This document shows, in pieces, positions 28,077 through 37,451 of a stretch of 64,000 nt of DNA. The notes under the pieces were generated by a model. That model had not been told where the DNA came from. It was given only the letters and a program-made list of their open reading frames with translations, and did not search any database. The stretch is from positions 434,001-498,000 of the forward strand of contig NZ_NBBJ01000003.1 of assembly GCF_002197665.1 (NCBI RefSeq), read 5' to 3'. The stretch's first letter is position 1. Every line of letters starts with the position of its first letter. Both the position numbers and the translations under genes were made by a program. This DNA is from Sphingomonas mucosissima (GTDB lineage: Bacteria; Pseudomonadota; Alphaproteobacteria; Sphingomonadales; Sphingomonadaceae).

Positions 28077-28188
28077 CGGCCGCACAGCAATCGACTGAGT
28101 GGAATTCTGGTGCCCAGGGCGGGACGTTGTTCGGCGTTTCGCCACCGCTACGGGCCTTTTTTCTGAAATACGGATAATGACGGGGGAA

Positions 28189-28302
28189 ATGATGAGAACG
28201 AGTTCGCAGATCAGTGGTGATGCTCCTTGGCTTCAAAGCGCACATCCCTGGCTTGTTGCTGTGTTTGTCCTGCTGAGCGGAGCTGCGAGCCTCCTCTCCT
28301 GA
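28189..28302 (+). CDS. Putative very small membrane protein
   Basis: A 37-codon frame from ATG 28189 or 28192 behind CGGGGGAA, ending at TGA 28302. The last half is one hydrophobic segment (WLVAVFVLLSGAASLLS) that runs to the stop. It lies 112 bases after the other small membrane-protein gene. A longer reading from 28099 exists but lacks a ribosome site. No family recognised; the case is modest. Confidence 0.3.
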   Translation: MMRTSSQISGDAPWLQSAHPWLVAVFVLLSGAASLLS

Positions 28303-28640
28303 CAATATCGTTGGTGAGCAGGACGTGGCGAGATCAGATCTTCGTCATTGAGTCACGTCGATTACAATCAGCTCCGGCGAAACCTGGGCGTGCAGGTTGA
28401 ATTGATCGTTATATGCCCCTCGCCAGCCGACGGCAGCGCATGACGGGTGTTGTGACAGGCAACTGACGTCTCGACGCTCCGGCGCTGGCGAAAGCTGCGC
28501 AACACAGAGCTAGGGCGACTAGTTGAGGCTTGTGGAGCGGCGCCATCGGGCAAGCGCAGCGCCTATTTCGCAGGCCTGCCGTTCACCTCGTTGCCAAAGC
28601 CGCTTTTCGCTTGATGGGCCGACTAATGCGGTACCCGGCT
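28303..28640. other. Intergenic, nothing recognised
   Basis: About 340 bases between the small membrane-protein ORF and the 3' end of the large kinase gene. No frame, repeat or RNA gene is supported. Confidence 0.45.
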
Positions 28641-31600
28641 TTAGGGCGCCCTGTTTGAGGGCTGCTGTGCTTCGATCATCGCTCGGATGCGGGTTGCAAG
28701 CGCGTCGATAGCGAATGGCTTCGTGATCATTTCCATTCCGGGCTCCAGGAAGCCATTGGCGATGGTGGCGTTTTCGGCATAGCCGGTCATGAAAAGAACG
28801 TTGAGGCCTGGGCGCCGCTCGCGTGCGGCTTCGGCAAGCTGGCGGCCGTTCAGGCCGGGCAAGCCGATGTCGGTAATGAGCAGGTCAACCCGCAAGTTCG
28901 AATGTAGCAGCTTCAAGCCCGATGGCCCGTCGACCGCTTCGATCGCGCGATATCCCAGTTCTTCCAGCACATCGACAACAAGCGCGCGAACGGCCGTTTC
29001 GTCCTCGACGACCAATACCATCTCGCCGTGTTCGGTGCGGTGCTCGTCTCCGAGTCCGGCAACCTGCGCTTCGGCTTCCTCGCCCTCACCGTAATAGCGG
29101 GGTAGATAAAGTTTGAACGTCGTGCCCTTGCCCACCTCCGAGTAGATTTTGGCATAACCCTCGGACTGGCGGGCAAAGCCGTAGATCATCGACAGGCCCA
29201 GACCCGTGCCCTGGCCGATGGGCTTGGTAGTAAAGAACGGCTCGAACGCCTTCTTGATCGTGTCGGCGGTCATGCCGACCCCGGTGTCGGTGACGCAGAT
29301 GCAGATATATTGCCCGGGCTTCACCTCTCGCTGCAGCGCGGAATAAGCGTCGTCGAGGTGAGCGTTGCACGTCTCGATAGTGAGCGTGCCGCCCTCCGGC
29401 ATAGCGTCACGAGCATTGATCGCAAGATTGAGGATCCCGCTTTCGAGCTGGTGTGGATCGCACAGGGTCTGCCACAAGCCGCCAGCGGTCACGATTTCGA
29501 GCCGCACGGCTTCACCAATCGTGCGGCGGAGCAACTCCTCCATGCCGGTCACGAGCCTGTTTGCGTTGGTCGGCTTGGGATCGAGCGGCTGACGGCGTGA
29601 GAAGGCGAGCAGACGGTGAGTCAGGGCTGCTGCGCGGTTGGCAGAGGTCACGGCGGCGTTCGCATAGCGCTCGACCTTGTCGGTAACCCCTTTCGCCATC
29701 TGGCGCTGCATCATGTCGAGCGAGCCGATGACTCCGGTGAGCAGATTGTTGAAATCGTGAGCGATACCGCCGGTAAGCTGGCCCACCGCCTCCATCTTCT
29801 GCGCCTGACGAAGTTGCTCCTGCGCCTGCTCAAGCTCAGCCTCCGCCTTCTTTTCGGCATCCACGTCACGAGCAACCGCGTGGATGAAACTTTCGTCAGG
29901 AACCGCAGTCCAGGAGAGGAATCGGTACGAGCCGTCCTTGCGCTGGTAACGATTCTCAAAGCGCAGCGTGGTGAGCCCGTCCGCAAGTCTCGCCGCTTCC
30001 ATCAGCGTACGCTGGCGGTCTTCGGGATGCACGAGGTCGATGAACGGTCTCCCGATCAGCTCGCCCTCACTCCATCCCAACAGTGTCGTCCACGCTGGGT
30101 TCACTGCCGTGATCGTCGCATCAAACCGGGCGACGAGCATCAGATCAGTCGACAGCCGCCACATCCGGTCGCGATCAGCTGTCCGCTCTGCTACTTGCGC
30201 CTCTAAAGACTCATTTAGCCGCTCTAGAGCCTCCTGCGCGCGCTTCTGCTCGGTGATGTCGATCAAGACAATGATGGCTGCCGCGAGCTGCCCGCCAGCG
30301 CCGGACAGCGGCACACCACTCACCCGAACCCACGAGTCGCCATCGGCTGCCCGGCAAAGGAACTCGGTGCCGGCGGTCGCCTCACCGCGCAGCGCGCGTG
30401 CGCCGGGATATTCCTCGCGAGATAAAGGCTCGCCGCGCTCGTTCCACCCAGCCCATTGCTGGTCCGTGTCGGGGAGATCAGAGGGAAGAATGCCATGAGG
30501 CACGAATCGTCGGTAGGCTGGGTTAGACAGCAGGACATCACCCGCTGGCGTGAGGAAACACACGCCCACGGGCAGGCTCTCGATGAGCGTTGCCAATCGA
30601 GTACGCTCCTCGAGAAGGCGCGCCTCGCTCTCGCGTAGGCGCTCCTCGGTGTCCTTACGCTCGGTGATGTCGATCGACGATCCAACCAGACCAATCACCG
30701 CTCCTCCTGCGTCACGGAACGGCGCCTTCGTAGAGAGCCAGGTCGCGCGACTGCCGTCGGGGCGGCTGACCGCCTCTTCCAAAACCTCGGTCCGGTTTTC
30801 CGCCATGATGCGGGCATCATTCGCCATAACGGCTTCCGCCTGGGCAGCGTCGTCAAGGAACTCGACATCCGTCCGGCCGATTATCTCGATTAGCGGCTTA
30901 CCAACCAGTTCCACCGTCCCGCGATTGGCGGCGAGCATGCGCCCTGCGTGATCCTTGGCGTAAACGACGCCCGGGACGGCCTCCATTACCGCCTCCAGCA
31001 GCGTGTTGACCCGGCGCAGGGCATCCTCTGCCTCCCGCCGCTCGTCGATGTCGATCACCGAGCCGACATGGCCCAGGAACCGACCATCTTCGCCGAATCG
31101 CGGGGCGGCGGCGTCGATCGCCCAGCGATAGACACCATCAGCACGGCGCAGGCGGAATTCGATGCGATATGGGCCCTGCGCAGCGGCTGCGGCCATGAAT
31201 GCCTCTTCCGCCATCCTCTGGTCGTCGGGGTGGGTGGCATTGGTCCACCCGATGCCGAGCGCCTCCTGCTCATCCTGGCCGGTGAACTCGTACCAGCGTT
31301 GATTGAGGTAGGTGCAGTAACCGGTCTCATCGGTCACCCACATCATCATGGGTGCGTGGTCGGCCATGTTGCGGAAGCGCGCTTCGCTATCGACGAGTTC
31401 GGCACGGGTACGTGCAAGTTCCTCCGCCTGCTCCCACCGGTCCGTCTCATTGCGGGCGATCTTGAGAAAGCCTGCCGGTCGTTCACCGTCCACGATGATC
31501 GGGTGCGTCGAGCCATTCATGAACACGCGCGATCCATCTGCGCGGATGTGCCAGCGCACGTCGGGGGCGCAGCCGTCGATCAGAGCCTTTTGCGCCTCTA

Positions 31601-32342
31601 GAGCTGGAGCACCAGCCGCACGATCCTCGGGCGTGAAGATGTCGTCGATCAGTCGGCCTATCGCCTCCTGTTTCAACCATTCAAATATTGCCTGCGCGCC
31701 GGCCGACCAGCTCGTGATCCGCCGCTCCTCATCGGTGGTGATGATCGCGTAATCGCGTGCACTGTCGAGAATAAGACGGAGTCGCTGTTCGCCGGCTGAA
31801 GCCGTCTCAAGTTCTCGGGTCCGTTCAGCCGCTGCGCGTCTTAGCTCCAGCTGCGTCATGACCTGCCTGGCCAGCACACACAACGTTTCCTGCTGCAGCT
31901 CGGTTAACTGCCGTGGGCGGTAATCCAGCGTGCACAAGGTGCCGATGGGAAAGCCTTCCTCCGTCTTGAGGAGCGCGCCGGCGTAAAAGCGGATATGAGG
32001 CTCACCGACCACCAGCGGGTTGCATGCGAACCGCGGGTCCTGCGTTGCGTCGGGAACGAGGAGGAAATCTTCCTCAAGGATCGCCTGGGTGCAAAACGAG
32101 TTCTCGATTGGCGTCTCGCGCATTCCCAAGCCCACCTCGGCTTTGAAGAACTGCCGGCCCTCGCCGATCAGGTTGACGACAGCGATCGGAACGTCGCAAA
32201 GCTTGGCTGCCAACGCGGCGATCTCGTCAAAGGAGCGTTCGCCCGGCGTATCCAATACGCCGTAGCGTGCCAATGCAGCCAGCCGCTGCTCTTCGCGGTC
32301 GTTCATCTCGTTCATGTCTTTGGGAAATCCCTTTGCGATCAT
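28641..32342 (-). CDS. Hybrid sensor histidine kinase with GAF and five PAS domains
   Basis: Up to 1233 residues (ATGs at codons 1, 10 and 13 are all possible). Domain order: GAF (about 25-170; VPIAVVNLIGEGRQFFKAEVGL), five PAS units (about 185-300, 325-440, 445-565, 580-700, 725-845), histidine-phosphorylation domain with GGIAHDFNNLL (His about 862), ATPase with NLAINARDAM, DTGVGM and GQGTGLGLSMIYGFARQSEG, and a receiver with LLITDIGLPGLNG (Asp about 1158). No membrane segment, so it senses inside the cell; the GAF and PAS set suggests redox, light or small-molecule input. The kinase type (HWE-independent, blue-light-kinase-like layout with terminal receiver) is common in alphaproteobacteria. 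It is an orphan: no response-regulator gene adjoins. Confidence 0.93.
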   Translation of the reverse strand: MIAKGFPKDMNEMNDREEQRLAALARYGVLDTPGERSFDEIAALAAKLCDVPIAVVNLIGEGRQFFKAEVGLGMRETPIENSFCTQAILEEDFLLVPDATQDPRFACNPLVVGEPHIRFYAGALLKTEEGFPIGTLCTLDYRPRQLTELQQETLCVLARQVMTQLELRRAAAERTRELETASAGEQRLRLILDSARDYAIITTDEERRITSWSAGAQAIFEWLKQEAIGRLIDDIFTPEDRAAGAPALEAQKALIDGCAPDVRWHIRADGSRVFMNGSTHPIIVDGERPAGFLKIARNETDRWEQAEELARTRAELVDSEARFRNMADHAPMMMWVTDETGYCTYLNQRWYEFTGQDEQEALGIGWTNATHPDDQRMAEEAFMAAAAAQGPYRIEFRLRRADGVYRWAIDAAAPRFGEDGRFLGHVGSVIDIDERREAEDALRRVNTLLEAVMEAVPGVVYAKDHAGRMLAANRGTVELVGKPLIEIIGRTDVEFLDDAAQAEAVMANDARIMAENRTEVLEEAVSRPDGSRATWLSTKAPFRDAGGAVIGLVGSSIDITERKDTEERLRESEARLLEERTRLATLIESLPVGVCFLTPAGDVLLSNPAYRRFVPHGILPSDLPDTDQQWAGWNERGEPLSREEYPGARALRGEATAGTEFLCRAADGDSWVRVSGVPLSGAGGQLAAAIIVLIDITEQKRAQEALERLNESLEAQVAERTADRDRMWRLSTDLMLVARFDATITAVNPAWTTLLGWSEGELIGRPFIDLVHPEDRQRTLMEAARLADGLTTLRFENRYQRKDGSYRFLSWTAVPDESFIHAVARDVDAEKKAEAELEQAQEQLRQAQKMEAVGQLTGGIAHDFNNLLTGVIGSLDMMQRQMAKGVTDKVERYANAAVTSANRAAALTHRLLAFSRRQPLDPKPTNANRLVTGMEELLRRTIGEAVRLEIVTAGGLWQTLCDPHQLESGILNLAINARDAMPEGGTLTIETCNAHLDDAYSALQREVKPGQYICICVTDTGVGMTADTIKKAFEPFFTTKPIGQGTGLGLSMIYGFARQSEGYAKIYSEVGKGTTFKLYLPRYYGEGEEAEAQVAGLGDEHRTEHGEMVLVVEDETAVRALVVDVLEELGYRAIEAVDGPSGLKLLHSNLRVDLLITDIGLPGLNGRQLAEAARERRPGLNVLFMTGYAENATIANGFLEPGMEMITKPFAIDALATRIRAMIEAQQPSNRAP

Positions 32343-32758
32343 CTAGCGGACTGCAGGGTTTTTCACCAGCACTGTGGTAACCCATCACGGCGCGCGCGGA
32401 TGCGTCCGAGCGCGTTATCCGAATAGCCAATTCGGCCCCTTTTGAAGGTGCTTACGTCGGCTTCGAGGCGATTGCCAAACCGGCGGCGCCACCGGCGAAT
32501 AACATCATGGCCGGCGCTGCGCTGTGATCGCCCTGTGGCCAGCGCGCGCGACAGGGCAGCGGCGTATTCGACCACGGCTGATAACCAATAGCTACGAGCG
32601 GCAGGAAAAGAGCTCGCCCGCTTCTTCCAGCGCGCATCAATTAACGCTTCAACGATTGGCATTTCCCCGTGATGTACTGACGGTAGTTGAGGACCGACGC
32701 GCGCGCCTCAGACAACCTCAGTAACCGCTGAGACCGCGAGCCATCTTTAGCTACAGGC
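32343..32758. other. Intergenic, no gene supported
   Basis: About 400 bases upstream of the kinase gene and downstream of the sugar dehydrogenase. Two minus frames (32662-32363 and 32640-32452) are open but lack ribosome sites and recognisable motifs. Kinase promoter expected here but not identified. Confidence 0.4.
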
Positions 32759-33925
32759 TTAGTCCGACCCGAACAAATCCCGCGTAAACACCTTCATCCG
32801 CACGCCCTCGAGCTCGTCAGTCATACGGTTCGCGATTATGACATCGGCTGCGCCTTTGAATGCCTCCAGATCGTGCACCACGGCGGACCCGAAGAATTCA
32901 TCCTGATCCATTGCCGGCTCGAAGATCACGACTTCGATGCCCTTGGCCTTGATCCTCTTCATGATCCCTTGAACCGATGACTGGCGGAAATTGTCCGAGC
33001 CCGCCTTCATCACAAGCCGGAACACGCCCACCGTTTTCGGTCGAAGTGCGATGATCTGGTCGGCGAGGAAATCCTTGCGGGTGCGATTGGCGTCAACAAT
33101 CGCTCTGATCAAGTTCTGTGGTACTTCAGAATAGTTTGCCAGTAGCTGTTTAGTATCTTTTGGCAGGCAATAGCCACCGTAGCCGAAGCTCGGATTGTTG
33201 TAATGCTTGCCGATGCGCGGATCGAGTCCAACGCCGTCGATGATCTGCCGCGTGTCCATGCCGCCGGCAATCGCGTAGCTGTCGAGTTCGTTGAAGAAGG
33301 CGACGCGCATCGCGAGATAGGTGTTGGCGAATAGCTTGATCGCTTCTGCTTCGCGCGCATCGGTGAATAGGATCTCGACGTCCTTCTTCACCGCGCCCTG
33401 CAGAAGTAGATCTGCGAAGATGCGCGCCCGCTCCGAGCGCTCGCCAACGATGATGCGCGAAGGATAGAGATTATCGTGAAGCGCGCGGCCTTCGCGAAGG
33501 AACTCGGGGCTAAAGATCACCTGATCGGTGCCCAGCCGCTCACTCACGTCGTCGACGAAGCCAACTGGGATCGTCGATTTGACCACGATGGTCGCCGTAC
33601 GGTTCACCGCGAGGGTCGTCGCGATCACTGCCTCGACCGAGGAGGTGTCGAACTTGTTGGTATCGACGTCATAGTTCGTGGGGGTCGCAACAATGACATA
33701 GTCGGCGCCCGTCAGCGCTTCTTTCGGGTCGAGGGTCGCGGTGAGGTTCAGCGGGACATCCACGAGAAACCGCTGAAGCTCCTCGTCCACGATCGGCGAG
33801 CGGCACGCGTTGAGCATGTCGACCCGTTCCGCGGTAATATCCACTGCCACGACCTGGTTATGCTGCGCGAGCAGCACCGCATTGGAGAGACCTACATAGC
33901 CCAGGCCGAATACCGCGATCTTCAT
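32759..33925 (-). CDS. ugd: UDP-glucose 6-dehydrogenase
   Basis: A 388-residue NAD enzyme that oxidises UDP-glucose to UDP-glucuronate for capsule or exopolysaccharide synthesis. Visible are the Rossmann start ([20 protein letters not shown]), [49 protein letters not shown] and the active-site cysteine in [14 protein letters not shown]. The length (388) is that of the short, E. coli/Klebsiella-like Ugd branch rather than the 430+ residue one. The gene is alone here; its polysaccharide genes must lie elsewhere. GTG/ATG choice is clear: ATG 33925 starts directly at the Rossmann strand. Confidence 0.93.
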   Translation of the reverse strand: MKIAVFGLGYVGLSNAVLLAQHNQVVAVDITAERVDMLNACRSPIVDEELQRFLVDVPLNLTATLDPKEALTGADYVIVATPTNYDVDTNKFDTSSVEAVIATTLAVNRTATIVVKSTIPVGFVDDVSERLGTDQVIFSPEFLREGRALHDNLYPSRIIVGERSERARIFADLLLQGAVKKDVEILFTDAREAEAIKLFANTYLAMRVAFFNELDSYAIAGGMDTRQIIDGVGLDPRIGKHYNNPSFGYGGYCLPKDTKQLLANYSEVPQNLIRAIVDANRTRKDFLADQIIALRPKTVGVFRLVMKAGSDNFRQSSVQGIMKRIKAKGIEVVIFEPAMDQDEFFGSAVVHDLEAFKGAADVIIANRMTDELEGVRMKVFTRDLFGSD

Positions 33926-34241
33926 CTCGTTCTTTACCGCTTTCTTTTGGGTCGAAACGAGGTGTGAGATGACAGACAGCGTGCAGCGATGTTGTCCCGT
34001 CCGCTCCCCCCGAGCGCGCTATTCCGCAGCGGATACCAGCTGGTCAATCGATTCTACACCTTAGCTCCCGATAGATGTGCTCGCTGCGTCCTTGACGGGT
34101 TGCGCTGCCGGCAGCAGCGAGACGAGCTTTGCCTGCCTTAGTAGTTCGTTGAGACGCAGGCTTACACGTCGGGAAGCCACCGAGTGTCTACCCAAGTCGT
34201 CGTTTCCCATGCCTCCTGAAGAAGGCTGCTGCGTCTGGAAT
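33926..34241. other. Divergent intergenic region between ugd and the efflux operon
   Basis: About 315 bases. The distal end holds the efflux-operon promoter (separate entry). The rest shows no frame with a start and ribosome site; a ugd promoter was not identified. Confidence 0.4.
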
Positions 34242-34270
34242 TTGACGAGACTACTTTACAGAAATAGAAT
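34242..34270 (+). promoter_or_regulatory. Sigma-70-type promoter of the marR-RND operon
   Basis: TTGACG, 17 bases, TAGAAT: a very good housekeeping promoter 31 bases ahead of the MarR start codon. Transcription would begin near 34277, at the palindrome described in the next entry. Confidence 0.65.
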
Positions 34271-34274
34271 GGTC

Positions 34275-34287
34275 CCATTCGGAATGG
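34275..34287. promoter_or_regulatory. Candidate MarR operator over the transcription start
   Basis: CCATTC-G-GAATGG is a perfect 13-bp dyad placed right after the -10 box, where a bound repressor would block transcription. MarR proteins bind dyads of about this size, so autoregulation by the first gene of the operon is likely. Confidence 0.55.
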
Positions 34288-34300
34288 AGGAGGTGACTTT

Positions 34301-34723
34301 GTGCGCGTGACCGCAACCGAATTGCTGGAGGCCATTGGGCACCTCAACGTGCGCCTTGCGGCTAAGGTCGCGCGGCAGGTTCCGGCAGGTGGGCTGACCA
34401 CCGCCCGCTACCGCACGCTCCGTTTCATTCAGGCCCGGGCGCCCGCGACGGCCGGGCAGGTCCGCTCTTTCTTCGGCCTGTCGCCCCGGACCGTCACCGA
34501 AGCGGTGGACTCGCTCGAGCGCGACGGACTGATCCGGCGCGAGCGCGACGAGCGGGATCGGCGCGTCACCAACCTCATCGTGCTTCCTGCGGGAGCAAAA
34601 GCACTGGAAGCGGCGCAGCCGCTCCTCAACGATACCGCGGAGGCTGCCTTCGCCGAACTGGACGAAGGCGAACGTGAGCAGCTGTTGAAGCTTCTCAACC
34701 GCGTGCTGGAGAATGTGGGATGA
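34301..34723 (+). CDS. MarR-family transcriptional regulator
   Basis: A 140-residue regulator; GTG 34301 with GGAGG 7 bases upstream. The winged helix is recognisable (APATAGQVRSFFGLSPRTVTEAVDSLERDGLIRRERDERDRR), including the wing motif RDERDRR. Flanking helices form the dimer interface. Its stop overlaps the start of the outer-membrane-factor gene (ATGA), so it is the first gene of a four-gene efflux operon and very likely represses it until a small hydrophobic or phenolic ligand binds. A strong promoter and a dyad over the start site support this. Confidence 0.9.
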   Translation: MRVTATELLEAIGHLNVRLAAKVARQVPAGGLTTARYRTLRFIQARAPATAGQVRSFFGLSPRTVTEAVDSLERDGLIRRERDERDRRVTNLIVLPAGAKALEAAQPLLNDTAEAAFAELDEGEREQLLKLLNRVLENVG

Positions 34724-36174
34724 TGAGAGCCAGCGCAGCGCTGGGCGCACTGGCATGCATGCTTATGATAGGTGGATGCGCAACGAAGTCACAGCCCCAA
34801 CTGGCGCTCGGCTTCGGCCTGCCGGCAGCCTTTGGTGGAGCTGCGACAACGGCTGCACCGGTGGATGGATGGTGGCGACAGTTCGGCGATGCGCGGTTGT
34901 CCGCCTTTGTCGATCAGGCGGTGTCGACCAACCCGCGGGTCGGCCAAGCGATCGGCCAGTTCCGGCAGGCCAATGCGCAGGCGCGGATCGCGCGCGCCGA
35001 CCGGTTGCCGGAGGTGAACGGCAATTTCACGGCCTCGCGCCAACGTTTCAATCTGGCCGGCGCAGCGCCGGTGGACGATCTGCAAAGCGAAGGCCTGGAG
35101 CTGCCGAGCGGCTTCGTCTTCAACTCTTTCCAGCTGACCGCCGACGTCAGCTGGGAGTTGGATCTGTGGGGCCGCATCTCCAGCCAGACGGCTGCGGCGC
35201 GTGCGGAATATCTCGCTTCGGCCGAGAACCTGCGCGCCGTGCGCCAGTCGATCGCGGCGGAAGCGACGCGCCTATACTTTACCGTAGCTGAGGCGCGCAG
35301 CCAGGTGGCGCTGGGCGAACAGACGGTCGAGTCAGTGGGGGAAGTGACGCGCCAGTTGCGCAACCGCGCGGACGCAGGGATCGCCTCGCCCAGTGACCGG
35401 CAGCTGGCGGATGCGAACCTCGCCTCCGCCGTCGCCAATCTAGCGCAGCGGCGTGAGACGCTCGACCGCACGACGCGGCAGCTGGAGGTGCTGTTGCGCG
35501 AATACCCCGGCGGCACGCTCGAGACGGCCAGCTTCCTACCCAAACTGCCGCCACTCCCTGGTGCGGGTTTGCCTGCCGACCTGCTCGCCCGTCGCCCGGA
35601 TGTGGCTGCGGCCGAGCTCGCCCTGCATGCCGCTGGATTCCGGCTAAACGCGGCGCAGCGCTCCTTTTTTCCCGGGCTCTCGCTGAACGCAAATGTCGGC
35701 ACCACGGGCAATTCTATCGAACGCCTGTTCGGCGCCAACAGCCTTCTCTGGTCGATCGCGGGCAGCATCGTCCAGCCGATCTTCCAGGGTGGGCGGCTGC
35801 GCGCGCAGGTCGCGGCGGCCGAAGGCGTGAAGGCCGAGGCGATTGAGTCCTATGCTGAAGTTGCGCTGAACGCGCTGACGGAGGTGGAGGGTGCGCTTGC
35901 CGCCGATCGCTTCCTCGCCGCGCGCGAACAGGCGCTGCTGGAGGCGGCGACTGCGGCTGAGGGTGCCTCACGGGTGGCGTTTAACCGCTACCGCGAGGGC
36001 ATCGACCCATTCATCGCCGTGCTGGAAAGCCAGCAACAGGCACTCGACAGCCGCGCAGCCGCACTCACCGCGAGGCGTACCCGGCTGGAAAACCGTGTCG
36101 CGCTACATCTGGCACTCGGAGGCGGCTTCGATGAGGCGCCCGAGACTACGCTTGCGCGGGCCAGGGAGAATTGA
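34720..36174 (+). CDS. Outer-membrane factor lipoprotein of RND efflux system (NodT/OprM-like)
   Basis: A 484-residue TolC-like channel. The signal peptide ends in a lipobox (LMIGGC), so it is lipid-anchored. WWRQFGDARLSAFVDQAVSTNPRV near the start and the two repeated coiled-coil halves (ARAEYLASAENLRAVRQSIAAEATRLYF; LLARRPDVAAAELALHAAGFRLNAAQRSFFPGLSL) are diagnostic of the NodT family. It forms the exit duct for the HlyD/RND pair that follows; having its own channel gene in the operon makes this a complete tripartite pump. ATGA overlaps on both sides. Confidence 0.92.
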   Translation: MMRASAALGALACMLMIGGCATKSQPQLALGFGLPAAFGGAATTAAPVDGWWRQFGDARLSAFVDQAVSTNPRVGQAIGQFRQANAQARIARADRLPEVNGNFTASRQRFNLAGAAPVDDLQSEGLELPSGFVFNSFQLTADVSWELDLWGRISSQTAAARAEYLASAENLRAVRQSIAAEATRLYFTVAEARSQVALGEQTVESVGEVTRQLRNRADAGIASPSDRQLADANLASAVANLAQRRETLDRTTRQLEVLLREYPGGTLETASFLPKLPPLPGAGLPADLLARRPDVAAAELALHAAGFRLNAAQRSFFPGLSLNANVGTTGNSIERLFGANSLLWSIAGSIVQPIFQGGRLRAQVAAAEGVKAEAIESYAEVALNALTEVEGALAADRFLAAREQALLEAATAAEGASRVAFNRYREGIDPFIAVLESQQQALDSRAAALTARRTRLENRVALHLALGGGFDEAPETTLARAREN

Positions 36175-37451
36175 TCATCATGCATCGTCTGATTGCCGCC
36201 ACGTTGTCGGTGTCGCTGGTCGCTTGCTCGGGCTCCAAGGAAGAGGAGCAGGCGCCGCAGCAGGATGTGGTAAGCGTCCAGGCGGCGCAGGTGGGCAGTG
36301 ATCAAGTGCAATCCTGGGTCTATGGTCAGGGCACCGCGCGGGCGGTGCGGCGCGAGTTCCTGACCTTCACCGCCGAAGGTCGCGTCACCTATATCGCGCC
36401 GGGCATGGAAGTGGGCCGGCCGGTCCGCAGAGGGCAGCTGATCGCCAGCCTTCAGCCCGAACGGGTGCAGGCGGACCTTACCGTGTCCCAGTCGGAACTC
36501 ACGTCCGCGCGCGCCGCGCAGCGCGAGGCGGCGGCGACGCTGGAACTCGCGCGGGTGACGCTGGAGCGATATCGCAAGCTGATCGCTCAGCGCTCGGCTT
36601 CCGCGCAGGAGTTCGATCAGGCGCAGGCCGAATATACCCAGGCGCTGGCCGCCAAGCGCCGCGCCGATGCGCAGGCGACCGCCGGTGCGGCGCAGGTGGC
36701 GCAGCAGCAGGTGATCTTCTCCGAAACGCGGCTGGTTTCGCCGATCAACGGCGTGCTTGGCCGTTTGAACCTTGAACGCGGCCGGCTGTTCGCGCCCAGC
36801 ACGGTGCAGTCGACCAGCGAGCAGTCCGCGTTGCGCACCGTGCCGGCATTGGTCATCGATCCGTCGTCGTTCGAAATTCGCGCCGACCTGCCGGCGACCG
36901 CCTTCCGGGATGTCGTTGTCGGCAGCGAGGTTCTAATCGGCGCGGGGCCGGCGCAGATTCAGGCCCAGAACCAAAAAGGCGGCAACGACGAACGCTTTGG
37001 CCGCGAAGCCGGGCCAAGCCAGCCTGTTTCCTCCTTCCAGCTGCGCGGACGCGTCTATGCGATCAGCCCGTCGCTTGATCCCGACACGCGCACGTTCGAA
37101 GCGGTAATCCGCACCACCACGCCGCGCCCGCCGCTGCAGGACGGCGAGTTCGTTGCGCTGTGGATGGCGCGGCCACTTGGCGGGCGGACGCCGGTCGTCC
37201 CGCTCGGCGCCATTCGCTATCGCAACGACCGACCGTTCGTGTTCGTGGTCGATGCCCAGGCTGGCGTCGCGCGCGAACGGCCGGTGCAGCTGGGCGTGCA
37301 GGGTGATGGCAGGCAGGCGATCCTGCGCGGCGTTCGCGCCGGCGAACGGGTGGTGACGGCGGGTCGTGCTCAGCTGTCGGACGGACAGCGCATTCGCATC
37401 GTACAGCCGCAACGCGCATCTCAGCCTAAGGCGCAGGGTGCCGCCCGATGA
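36171..37451 (+). CDS. RND efflux periplasmic adaptor (HlyD/MexA-like) lipoprotein
   Basis: A 426-residue adaptor with a lipobox (LSVSLVACSG). It shows the membrane-fusion order: lipoyl half (AEGRVTYIAPGMEVGRPVRRGQLIASL), coiled-coil hairpin (ELTSARAAQREAAATLELARVTLERYRKLI...AKRRADAQATAGAAQVAQQQV), second lipoyl half (LVSPINGVLGRLNLERGRL), barrel and C-terminal domains. It links the inner-membrane pump to the outer-membrane channel. The insertion AQIQAQNQKGGNDERFGRE in the barrel is an unusual polar loop. ATG 36171 overlaps the previous stop; the in-frame ATG 36180 is an alternative. Confidence 0.92.
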   Translation: MIIMHRLIAATLSVSLVACSGSKEEEQAPQQDVVSVQAAQVGSDQVQSWVYGQGTARAVRREFLTFTAEGRVTYIAPGMEVGRPVRRGQLIASLQPERVQADLTVSQSELTSARAAQREAAATLELARVTLERYRKLIAQRSASAQEFDQAQAEYTQALAAKRRADAQATAGAAQVAQQQVIFSETRLVSPINGVLGRLNLERGRLFAPSTVQSTSEQSALRTVPALVIDPSSFEIRADLPATAFRDVVVGSEVLIGAGPAQIQAQNQKGGNDERFGREAGPSQPVSSFQLRGRVYAISPSLDPDTRTFEAVIRTTTPRPPLQDGEFVALWMARPLGGRTPVVPLGAIRYRNDRPFVFVVDAQAGVARERPVQLGVQGDGRQAILRGVRAGERVVTAGRAQLSDGQRIRIVQPQRASQPKAQGAAR

